Below, piece after piece: positions 1 through 6,367 of a DNA stretch of 6,367 bases (positions are counted from its first letter, which is position 1; each line of letters begins with the position of its first letter). Below the pieces are notes generated by a model. That model ran no database searches, had not been told where the DNA came from, and saw only the letters and a list, made by a program, of their open reading frames with translations. The DNA is from Bacteroidales bacterium (GTDB lineage: Bacteria > Bacteroidota > Bacteroidia > Bacteroidales > UBA932): positions 1 through 6,367 of the forward strand of contig JAAXVX010000086.1 of the NCBI GenBank assembly GCA_013335275.1, given 5' to 3'. A program made the translations under genes and the position numbers.

Positions 1-1
1 C

Positions 2-1180
2 AAAAAAATTGGTAGGGAAACCATTCTTAACATTCTCAACTTTCTCGAATACGAAGTACTCTCTTCGGACGAAAAGGGTGCTGAAATTTCGGTTCCGGGA
101 TATCGGGTAGATGTTACCAGAGAGTGCGATATTGTAGAGGATGTTCTGAGAATATACGGTTACAATAATATTGAATTGCCGGAGAGAGTAACAGCCTCAA
201 TAAATCCAACACCAAAACCCGATCCGGAAAAGGTAAAGGAACTTGCAGCTGATTTTCTTGCAGACAACGGTTTTACGGAGATGATGAACAACTCTCTTAC
301 AAAGAGTGAGTACTACTCAAAACTTAAAACCTATCCGGAATCAAAACTTGTGAAAATATTGAACCCGCTGAGTTCAGATTTGAACTCGATGAGGCAGACA
401 TTGTTGCTAAACGGTCTTGAAGTGATTGTACACAACATTAATCGTCAGCACAACGACCTCAAACTGTTCGAGATGGGCAATGTATACTCTTTTGTGGAAG
501 AGACAGGGGAAGACGGGAAAAATCCTGCGCAGAACCTTAAATCCTACAAGGAGGCCTCTAAATTTTCCATGTTTGTAACAGGCCCCGGCAACCAGTCCTG
601 GAGGTCAAAAGCCAATCCTGCCAGCTACTTTACGCTTAAAGGATATCTTGAATTACTGTTAAGACGATTTGGAATTGAACCGGATGAGCTGGAATATTCT
701 TATGCTCCGGCCGACTTGTTTTCCGAAGGGCTCGTATATAAAACCGCCTCAGGCAAAGAGGTGGCTGTAATGGGAAATGTTAATGCTTCGCTTTTGAAGC
801 AATTCGGAATAAAGCAACAGGTATTTGCTGCTGAAATCTCATGGAACGTTCTCTTTTCTCTTGTTAAGAAGCAGAAGGTGCTTTACAGGGAACTCCCCAA
901 ATTCCCGGAAGTTCGCCGCGACCTTGCTCTCCTTTTGGACGAAAAGGTATCTTTTTCTGAGCTGAGAAAGAGTTCATTCAAAACAGAAAAGAAGATTTTG
1001 AAGAGTGTAACTCTGTTTGATGTATACCGGGGTGAAAAAATTCCCGAAGGGAAAAAGCAATATGCGATTAGTTTCGTTTTGCAGGACCCGGAAAAAACAC
1101 TGACAGACAAATATGTGGAAGAGGTAATGGACCGCCTGCTTAAGAACTTCACATACAACTTTGGTGCATCGCTCCGATAA
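2..1180 (+). CDS. pheT: Phenylalanyl-tRNA synthetase beta subunit, C-terminal half (5' truncated by window edge)
   Basis: This is the beta chain of the alpha2-beta2 phenylalanyl-tRNA synthetase, which charges tRNA-Phe in the cytoplasm. The reading frame is open from base 2, so the gene starts outside the window; 392 residues are visible, about half of the roughly 800 usual for bacterial PheT. A TTG at 176 is internal, because conserved sequence continues upstream of it. Visible residues 1-60 are the end of the B5 domain, with the motif YRVDVTRECDIVEDVLRIYG. D37, D43, E46 and D47 match the spacing of the family's magnesium ligands, with Asp in the last place where E. coli has Glu. Residues about 75-285 are the catalytic-like core (NPLSSDLNSMRQTLL from residue 121, then FEMGNVY). 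Residues about 294-392 are the FDX-ACB tRNA-binding domain (ELPKFPEVRRDLALLLDE). Its TAA stop shares a base with the next ATG, implying co-transcription. pheS is not in the window. Confidence 0.97.
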   Translation, partial: KKIGRETILNILNFLEYEVLSSDEKGAEISVPGYRVDVTRECDIVEDVLRIYGYNNIELPERVTASINPTPKPDPEKVKELAADFLADNGFTEMMNNSLTKSEYYSKLKTYPESKLVKILNPLSSDLNSMRQTLLLNGLEVIVHNINRQHNDLKLFEMGNVYSFVEETGEDGKNPAQNLKSYKEASKFSMFVTGPGNQSWRSKANPASYFTLKGYLELLLRRFGIEPDELEYSYAPADLFSEGLVYKTASGKEVAVMGNVNASLLKQFGIKQQVFAAEISWNVLFSLVKKQKVLYRELPKFPEVRRDLALLLDEKVSFSELRKSSFKTEKKILKSVTLFDVYRGEKIPEGKKQYAISFVLQDPEKTLTDKYVEEVMDRLLKNFTYNFGASLR

Positions 1181-2049
1181 TGAAGAAATTTTTTGACAGG
1201 GGAGCGAAATATCTGAGTCTGGTCAAATTTTCCCATACAATATTTGCCATGCCTTTTGCGCTAATAGGGCTCTTTCTTGCGATTGAGCCTGGCAGTGGTG
1301 CATTCACATGGAGGCTTCTTGTGCTCATATTGTGCGCCATGGTCTTCGCAAGAAACAGTGCAATGGGTTTTAACCGCTGGGCCGACAGAAAAATTGATGC
1401 CAGAAACCCCCGGACTGCAAAAAGGGAAATTCCTTCAGCACTTCTTTCTCCTTCTGCTGTTCTCGTGTTTGTTATTGTGAATGTTGTGCTTTTTGTAATA
1501 GTCGCTGCATTAATAAACAGGCTGGCTTTGTATCTGTCGGTTCCGGCGATGATAATTTTGCTGGGATACAGTTATCTTAAGAGATTCACATCATTATGCC
1601 ACTATGGATTGGGCCTTGCTCTTTCCTGTGCTCCGGCTGCTGCATACATAAGTGTAACAGGTCGTTTGGATTATGCTCCGCTTATATTGTCTTTAATTGT
1701 TTTTCTATGGTCGTCAAGTTTTGATATCTTATATTCTCTTGCCGATGAGGAATTCGACCGCAGCGAAGGGCTCCATTCAATCCCCGGGCTTCTTGGCCGG
1801 AAGAGGGCTATGGTAGTCTCTGCACTGGGGCATGCTCTCGTTATTCCGTTGTTATGGATTTTTGGATATTCGGCAGGGCTGGGAATCGTATATATTATAG
1901 GAGCAGCAATATTTGCCGCACTATTGGTGTATCAACATCTTATAATTAAACCCAACGATATATCAAGGCTCAATGCAGCTTTCTTTACGGCAAATGGAGT
2001 GGCTTCCGTAATTTTTGCCGTTTTCACTATTGCAGATATTCTGTTTTAG
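1180..2049 (+). CDS. UbiA-family prenyltransferase, MqnP/'UbiA-other' type (putative menaquinone biosynthesis)
   Basis: This is an integral inner-membrane enzyme of the UbiA superfamily, which transfers a polyprenyl chain from its diphosphate to an aromatic ring. Both Mg-diphosphate motifs are intact: NRWADRKID (N65, D69, D73) and, in the second half, DILYSLADEEFD (D182, D189, D193). The segments ARNPRTAKREIP and RSEGLHSIP following them are typical of the group annotated '4-hydroxybenzoate polyprenyltransferase-like', which includes MqnP of the futalosine menaquinone pathway; MqnP prenylates 1,4-dihydroxy-6-naphthoate. About nine hydrophobic segments (around residues 14-35, 44-63, 91-111, 115-133, 140-158, 165-185, 211-228, 232-252, 265-288) fit the fold, and 289 aa is the usual length. 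The ATG at 1180 overlaps the pheT stop, with no Shine-Dalgarno, suggesting translational coupling. A quinone substrate is inferred; no mqn, ubiX or ubiD gene is visible here, and another aromatic acceptor is possible. Confidence 0.9.
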   Translation: MKKFFDRGAKYLSLVKFSHTIFAMPFALIGLFLAIEPGSGAFTWRLLVLILCAMVFARNSAMGFNRWADRKIDARNPRTAKREIPSALLSPSAVLVFVIVNVVLFVIVAALINRLALYLSVPAMIILLGYSYLKRFTSLCHYGLGLALSCAPAAAYISVTGRLDYAPLILSLIVFLWSSSFDILYSLADEEFDRSEGLHSIPGLLGRKRAMVVSALGHALVIPLLWIFGYSAGLGIVYIIGAAIFAALLVYQHLIIKPNDISRLNAAFFTANGVASVIFAVFTIADILF

Positions 2050-2068
2050 AGAATAATTTTCTTTGCCA
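2050..2068. other. 19-bp convergent intergenic gap
   Basis: The plus-strand prenyltransferase gene and the minus-strand peptidase gene end tail to tail with 19 bp between stop codons. The gap is AT-rich. It contains no GC-rich stem followed by a T run in either direction, so I see no intrinsic terminator. Transcripts from the two sides may overlap at their 3' ends. Confidence 0.8.
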
Positions 2069-3871
2069 CTAATTCATTAATCTGCCTACGGGGTAACGGT
2101 TGACATCTGGTTCCACATTCTTGCGGACCTTGCTCATGAAAAACTGAAGGATGGCATTTGGATCGTTTGCGAAGGTAGGGTCTGATGCCTTTTTTGTTTC
2201 GAACTCCTTTTTGAGCAGAGGATCTTTGGCTAACATTTCTCTTCCTTTTACCTCCATATAATTTAGTCGTATCCAAAATTCAGTAGCCGGTCTTGCGAAA
2301 TTGTTGTAAAACCCCCAATATACAAGCGATGTTGGTGATTTTGGTTCAAGAAGATAGGCAATTATCTTTACTTTCGGCTGCGAAGTGGTAACCATTACAT
2401 CGCCTTTACGATAATTTACAGACTCTTTTTGAGTAGTATATTTAATGTCAAGAGTTACCCTGCCTTCGTAGGGGAATTGCGACCATTTAGGATCCTTAAA
2501 CCTGTATGTTTCCACATCGATTGTCCGGTCTTTATCCAGTCGCTCATATTTTATACCATGAACATCAAGCAATGCAATTGTCTCTATTTGTTCCGCAGGG
2601 ATAATATAAGCCTCAGGAAGCTTTATCTTCAGTTCCGGCTTGTAAGAAGTAAAGAGCGGCATTTTTATTGTAACCGGTGCTGTTCTGTTTGAGTATGTCC
2701 ATTTTGCACCACTCAGGTCGCTTATAACTGTTGTGTCTTTCCATGCCAAAAAATCAATAATAGCACTATCCTTCTTGTCATGCGAATACATAAGAGGCAG
2801 AGAGTCTCTTCTGAATTCTGCTGATGCAATGAATTTATCGGCTTTATTAATTTCGGCTAAAAGCGCTGTACTATTTGAACCGATTATTTCCAGAGAACTT
2901 TTGACAATAAAATATGCCGATTTGACCCTCTCTTTGTATGGTTTGTATATATGGTTCTCGATTAATAGTCCTATGCGGTTGTTTGCAGATGCATAACCAT
3001 TTGAATACTGGGGAGGGAAGTTGTCTGGTAAAACACCTGCTCCGGGGTTGGTGTAACTGTTGAATTCAAAGTATGGGAAAATAGGATATCCGGCAGCTGA
3101 CATCTTCTCAAGGAGTTGTCTCTCATAGATTTTTTTAGCCCATTCAAGCATATTAGGGGCAAGAAAACCGCACTGGTCCATACCATAGGTGGAAACATAC
3201 TGGAAGTCGGCTCCGTTTGTTACGTGAATGTCGATAAAGAGTTCGGGCATCCATTTTTTATAAAGAGATAGCAGTGCTTTTGTTTCGGGAGCATCTGCCT
3301 TAATGAAATCTCTGTTCATGTTCAGCTTTTGTGCTGTATATCTTGCTCCAACCTCTTCGGGCCCGTTTTGATTTATTCTGTACTGACTGCCAAAGTCTTC
3401 ATGCCCGTCTACATTGATAATGGGAATAAACAAAAAGGATACATTGTTGAGCAGTCCCGGATATTTGCCATAAATTGCAATATCCCTTATGAGCATTAGT
3501 CCTGCATCTTTACCATCCGGTTCGCCGGCATGAATACAGGCCTCCGCGATAACAACAGTACGGCCTTTTTTGCGAATTTCCTGCGGATCTGTCAAACCGT
3601 CTTTGTCAACAATCAGGATTGGAATTTCTCTGCCTTGGGGTGAAATCCCGATTGTCTGAAAAGATACGATTTTTGAGTTATCGTCCAGGAGCTTGCAAAA
3701 TTCAACAGTTTCTGCGTACCGCGGAGTTTTGTTAAAATTGTTTTTTTCGAAATATGTTAAAAATTTATCATCCTTTGAATTTGTAACCTGAGCAAATGAT
3801 ACCGGACTAAAAATTAAAAATGCTAAAAGGAAGATAATGGGAAACTTTACAGAAATATTACTGAGCTTCAT
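2069..3871 (-). CDS. Exported M14-family zinc carboxypeptidase-like metallopeptidase
   Basis: This is a 600-aa secreted peptidase of the M14 (zinc carboxypeptidase) family. Residues 1-27 form a signal peptide: a short basic start, a hydrophobic core and probable cleavage after SFA27 before Q28. Residues about 35-330 are the catalytic domain. H114 and E117 in IHAGEPDGKDAG are the first two zinc ligands and H216 in FIDIHVTNGAD the third. NVDGHE (from residue 153) replaces the common NPDG. N186-R187 in LNMNRDFIKAD match the carboxylate-binding Asn-Arg pair, and E305 in GLLIENH fits the catalytic glutamate, so the enzyme looks active. Residues about 340-600 are an accessory region with features seen in long bacterial M14 proteins (PEAYIIPAEQIE, SQPKVKIIAYLLEPKSPTSL); its role is unknown. 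There is no C-terminal sorting domain and no lipobox, so it is probably periplasmic or secreted. The gene lies 55 bp after an outer-membrane barrel gene on the same strand. The substrate cannot be told from sequence. Confidence 0.9.
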   Translation of the reverse strand: MKLSNISVKFPIIFLLAFLIFSPVSFAQVTNSKDDKFLTYFEKNNFNKTPRYAETVEFCKLLDDNSKIVSFQTIGISPQGREIPILIVDKDGLTDPQEIRKKGRTVVIAEACIHAGEPDGKDAGLMLIRDIAIYGKYPGLLNNVSFLFIPIINVDGHEDFGSQYRINQNGPEEVGARYTAQKLNMNRDFIKADAPETKALLSLYKKWMPELFIDIHVTNGADFQYVSTYGMDQCGFLAPNMLEWAKKIYERQLLEKMSAAGYPIFPYFEFNSYTNPGAGVLPDNFPPQYSNGYASANNRIGLLIENHIYKPYKERVKSAYFIVKSSLEIIGSNSTALLAEINKADKFIASAEFRRDSLPLMYSHDKKDSAIIDFLAWKDTTVISDLSGAKWTYSNRTAPVTIKMPLFTSYKPELKIKLPEAYIIPAEQIETIALLDVHGIKYERLDKDRTIDVETYRFKDPKWSQFPYEGRVTLDIKYTTQKESVNYRKGDVMVTTSQPKVKIIAYLLEPKSPTSLVYWGFYNNFARPATEFWIRLNYMEVKGREMLAKDPLLKKEFETKKASDPTFANDPNAILQFFMSKVRKNVEPDVNRYPVGRLMN

Positions 3872-3876
3872 TTTGC

Positions 3877-3919
3877 GAATATTAAAATTTGAATTTCAAA
3901 GATAGAAATTTTAATATTC
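3877..3919. repeat. Perfect 14-bp inverted repeat between barrel and peptidase genes
   Basis: The left arm GAATATTAAAATTT (3877-3890) is the exact reverse complement of the right arm AAATTTTAATATTC (3906-3919), with a 15-bp spacer. It begins 7 bp beyond the stop codon of the upstream minus-strand gene and ends 5 bp before the ATG of the peptidase. The arms contain only one G/C base each, so an RNA hairpin would be weak, and no clean T run follows it. It could be an operator for a dimeric regulator, an AT-rich hairpin affecting read-through or mRNA stability, or coincidence in AT-rich DNA. Confidence 0.75.
3897..3904 (-). promoter_or_regulatory. Candidate Bacteroidota -7 box for the M14 peptidase gene
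   Basis: On the minus strand this reads TATCTTTG, an exact match to the Bacteroidota primary-sigma -7 consensus TAnnTTTG. It lies 25 bp upstream of the peptidase ATG, which would give a short leader. No exact TTG -33 element lies at the expected distance; the nearest sequence is TGTGA-like. The box sits entirely in the spacer of the 14-bp inverted repeat. It may give the peptidase its own promoter, separate from read-through of the barrel gene. Confidence 0.4.
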
Positions 3920-3926
3920 ACATTTA

Positions 3927-6236
3927 TCAGAACATTCCGGAGTCTCTGTCTGCATTCTGCAGTTTACGTGCCTTTTCGGAGTAGCCTTTCCCTTTCACTA
4001 AATTATAACTTATCCCTACCACAAACATTGATGCATTATCGTTTATCCAGCTGAAATTATGAAAATTGACAATGCTTTCCGGGATGGTGGATGTCCTGTA
4101 TTTCGATCTTGTAAAAATCCAGTAGATACTTGCGAAAACCGATAGGTTGTTCCTTGTGTATCTTGCCCCGAAGTGCGAATTGTTTTCATTCGTAGACAGG
4201 TATGGGCCACTGAGATATTTGCCGACTATATTTCCCTGATAATAGACAAGAAAGTTTTTATGCTGAACATTTATCTGATACCAGAGTGGTGTGTACAGGT
4301 GGGAATATGAACCGGCCTGCGCACTCCTGAGTTCTGTGTTCATTACCTGTCCGCTGAATCTTATGGTAACAAGGTTGCTGCTGAATGGCTTAATCGTGCC
4401 GGAGTAGCTTATTCCGTAATTTTCTGAATATTCTCCGTTTTCCGATGCCATGACAATATTTTCCTCGGCTCTGGTAAAGTATGTGTTTATCGGATTAGTT
4501 GTCTGTCTGTAATATGGAGTAAATTGAAAGTCAAAAAGTTTGGTCTTTAGAGAGTAATCCATGAATATTTCGTTGGATACACTAGACCTCAGATCCGGAT
4601 TCCCCTGACGGATAATATGTTCGGTTATAAATGTTCTGTTGTTGCTAAGTTCGGATAACGAAGGTTCTGCAGACTCTTTCTTGTATGAGAGGCGTAGGCT
4701 CTGATTCTTGTTTATGTTGTATCCTATAGTTAATGATGGTCTGAATAGCCAGTTGCTGTATTTGTCGGATACGGTCTCTCTTTTGATATTTGAAACTCCA
4801 ATACTGGCTTTGTATGACCATTTGTTTTTCTGGCCGGAAATTTCGGAATACAGATAGTTTTTAAGGAATGATGTGGTATATATTGACGATTCAAAACTGT
4901 TCACAACATCGGATTTCATGCTGCTTGTCTCGATTGAGTAACCGGCATTAAGGCGTATGTTTTTAAATTCGGCAGAATAGTTCACCTCTCCAATGAGTGA
5001 CTGCTTTCTGTTCTTTTCATCCATATTGTCGTCAAGTACCAGATTGTGAGCGTTGTCATACTCTTTTTTGTAATATTTGTTGGATGTGATGAATCCTGTT
5101 CCAACAACATTCACGGCAAGTTCCTGCTTATTTTTCATTTGCTTCCAAAAATAAATATCGGCAGATGGACTGAATACCGATGCTCTCATGTGGTCATTTC
5201 CCGTTCTCTGGCTAAGCTCGCCATTTGCATCATAATCAATCACAGAATTACCGTCGTTCTTCCTGCCCATATAATTTGGAGAGAGCTTGATTTTCAATGC
5301 GTAGTTGTCGGTTTTTTGATTTGTGTATGTGAAATTTATGTAATGGTCGTCATAGCCAAAAGCATTTTTTAATTTCTGAGTTCTTGTATATTCTGTCTCA
5401 TTGAAAATATAATTGTAGTAGGACTCCTGTTCTCTGTCCGAGTAATTCCTGTAATATAAAGAGTAGTCTAAGGCAAACTGGTGTTGTTTGCGATTGAACT
5501 TGAAATAAGCCATCTCATTCCCGAAGCCGGTTGTAAAAGCGGACGAAGCATTAATTCCGGCGGCAAAACCATCCTCTGCGCTTTTGGTTATAATGTTTAT
5601 TACATTTCCATACTCTGCATATCTTGCCGGCGGAACATCATAGTGGTCAAGCCTGAGAATCTGATCAGGGCGAAGCGATTTCAGATCTATCTCTGTCGCG
5701 TTGAGTCCGTTTATAAGAATCTTTACAGGTTTGCCGTTGGTCCCGGATATTTTTTCGTTTACCGGATCAAATATTATCTGAGGGACAATTGTTGTAAGGT
5801 CAAGTGCGTTTCTGGAACTCTTTATATCCTTAGGGAGAATGCTGTATGTGGTCTTGTCCGGAAGGGTCCTTGCCCGGCTCTCCTGAACAGATGCCGCATT
5901 AAGCATTTTAATATCGGTTTCCATTTTGTAGTTGAGCAGTATTGGATTTGTGCCGGATACTTCAATTGTGTCCTTAATGTTTCTGTAACCAATAAAAGAA
6001 ACAACAAGACAATAGTTGTCCGCGGCCACATTCTTAATTTCATAATTCCCGTTAAGATCTGTTATCCCGCCATACTTGAATGTAGTTGAGTCCAAAGTAT
6101 TGTACATAACTACATTTGCAAAAGGGACAGGAAGATTGTCATTGTCTGTGACAACTCCTTTAACGGAAACCTGAGAAAAGCATAAATTGAATGAAATCAG
6201 AAGGAGCAAGCTTGAAAAGAGTTTAAGTTTGATCAT
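3927..6236 (-). CDS. TonB-receptor-like outer-membrane beta-barrel protein (PF14905-type)
   Basis: This 769-aa outer-membrane protein resembles the Bacteroidota TonB-dependent-receptor-like barrels (outer membrane protein beta-barrel family). I chose the ATG at 6236 because it gives a clean signal peptide (MIKLKLF, hydrophobic core, probable cleavage after FS21 before Q22). A TTG at 6260 would only add eight residues. Residues about 23-105 are a carboxypeptidase-regulatory-like beta-sandwich (VKGVVTDNDNLPVPFANVV, then GGITDLNGNYEI and VVSFIGY). Residues about 125-220 are the plug domain (KILINGLNATEIDLKSLRPD, then DVPPARYAEYGNVINIITK). The rest is Tyr/Asn-rich alternating strands of a barrel. 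The last strand (FVVGISYNLVKG) is followed by a polar tail ending QNADRDSGMF, typical of this group. No SusD-like partner or obvious TonB box is seen. Transport of a ligand is inferred from fold; the ligand is unknown. The M14 peptidase follows 55 bp downstream. Confidence 0.88.
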   Translation of the reverse strand: MIKLKLFSSLLLLISFNLCFSQVSVKGVVTDNDNLPVPFANVVMYNTLDSTTFKYGGITDLNGNYEIKNVAADNYCLVVSFIGYRNIKDTIEVSGTNPILLNYKMETDIKMLNAASVQESRARTLPDKTTYSILPKDIKSSRNALDLTTIVPQIIFDPVNEKISGTNGKPVKILINGLNATEIDLKSLRPDQILRLDHYDVPPARYAEYGNVINIITKSAEDGFAAGINASSAFTTGFGNEMAYFKFNRKQHQFALDYSLYYRNYSDREQESYYNYIFNETEYTRTQKLKNAFGYDDHYINFTYTNQKTDNYALKIKLSPNYMGRKNDGNSVIDYDANGELSQRTGNDHMRASVFSPSADIYFWKQMKNKQELAVNVVGTGFITSNKYYKKEYDNAHNLVLDDNMDEKNRKQSLIGEVNYSAEFKNIRLNAGYSIETSSMKSDVVNSFESSIYTTSFLKNYLYSEISGQKNKWSYKASIGVSNIKRETVSDKYSNWLFRPSLTIGYNINKNQSLRLSYKKESAEPSLSELSNNRTFITEHIIRQGNPDLRSSVSNEIFMDYSLKTKLFDFQFTPYYRQTTNPINTYFTRAEENIVMASENGEYSENYGISYSGTIKPFSSNLVTIRFSGQVMNTELRSAQAGSYSHLYTPLWYQINVQHKNFLVYYQGNIVGKYLSGPYLSTNENNSHFGARYTRNNLSVFASIYWIFTRSKYRTSTIPESIVNFHNFSWINDNASMFVVGISYNLVKGKGYSEKARKLQNADRDSGMF

Positions 6237-6367
6237 TAGACTAATTATAAAGTTTAGCAATTAGACGAAACTTTTATATCTTTTGTTGCATGTATTTCAA
6301 AATTTTTGTTGCTAACCGGCGCCGATGACCCTGCCGGAGTACAAAAGTAAAAGAGGACGTCTAAAAA
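6237..6367 (-). promoter_or_regulatory. Upstream region of the barrel gene, with candidate -7 box and GC-rich dyad
   Basis: These 131 bp upstream of the barrel ATG hold no gene. On the minus strand, TACTTTTG (6349 down to 6342) matches the TAnnTTTG -7 consensus exactly; its -33 element would fall at or beyond the window edge. A start a few bases downstream would give a leader of about 100 nt. That leader would begin with a GC-rich patch (about 6311-6340) carrying CCGGC at 6316-6320 and its complement GCCGG at 6333-6337. A weaker alternative on the minus strand is a TTG spaced 19 bp from TATAAAAG (6272-6279), nearer the gene, but it departs from consensus. No Shine-Dalgarno precedes the ATG. 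Confidence 0.4.

Noticed and set aside
176..178. TTG as a start for pheT
   Set aside because: The frame is open to base 2 and encodes the conserved B5 motif upstream of this codon, so it is an internal leucine in a truncated gene.
883..1236. 117-codon minus-strand open frame opposite the end of pheT
   Set aside because: It is antisense to the conserved FDX-ACB domain of pheT, with a low-complexity Ser/Arg-rich translation and no homology that I recognise.
3872..3926. Intrinsic terminator between the barrel and peptidase genes
   Set aside because: The inverted repeat there has almost no G/C pairs and is not followed by a T run on the minus strand, so it is not a standard Rho-independent terminator.
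5481..6089. 202-codon plus-strand open frame opposite the barrel gene
   Set aside because: It lies entirely antisense to the plug and N-terminal regions of a well-supported gene. Its translation is Cys-rich with no recognisable domain or signal, as expected from a mirror-frame shadow.
6258..6260. TTG start for the barrel gene, with 7-bp direct repeats ATTAGAC (6235-6241 and 6260-6266) around it
   Set aside because: The ATG at 6236 gives a standard signal peptide and the upstream eight residues add nothing. The short repeats are within chance expectation for AT-rich DNA.
1..6367. A novel multi-gene defence, mobile or biosynthetic system
   Set aside because: All four genes belong to recognisable families. 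There are no integrases, transposases, terminal repeats, CRISPR-like arrays or toxin-antitoxin pairs, and no obvious shift in composition at gene level.

Overview
The window looks like a chromosomal segment of a Bacteroidota (Bacteroidetes) bacterium, probably near the Bacteroidales. The evidence is a large outer-membrane barrel protein with an N-terminal carboxypeptidase-regulatory-like domain and the family's typical C-terminal tail, AT-rich intergenic DNA, no clear Shine-Dalgarno sequences, and matches to the Bacteroidota -7 promoter box (TAnnTTTG). I cannot name a genus.

Layout: the left third is a plus-strand pair. The 3' half of pheT (phenylalanyl-tRNA synthetase beta chain) enters from the left edge and overlaps by one base (TAATG) a complete UbiA-family prenyltransferase gene of the MqnP/'UbiA-other' type, probably acting in menaquinone biosynthesis. 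This pair converges, with only 19 bp between stop codons, on a minus-strand pair occupying the right two thirds. In transcription order the minus-strand genes are a TonB-receptor-like outer-membrane beta-barrel protein (about 769 aa), then a secreted M14-type zinc carboxypeptidase (600 aa), separated by 55 bp.

The plus-strand pair is housekeeping (translation, quinone synthesis). The minus-strand pair is envelope-directed: one protein in the outer membrane, one exported peptidase. The peptidase could process peptides handled by the barrel protein, but that link rests on adjacency only.

The most notable non-coding structure is a perfect 14-bp inverted repeat in the 55-bp gap, with a TATCTTTG -7-like box in its loop. 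A second -7-like box and a small GC-rich dyad lie about 100 bp upstream of the barrel gene. I found no RNA genes, mobile elements, CRISPR arrays or clearly novel multi-gene system. All non-coding stretches are shorter than 300 bases.
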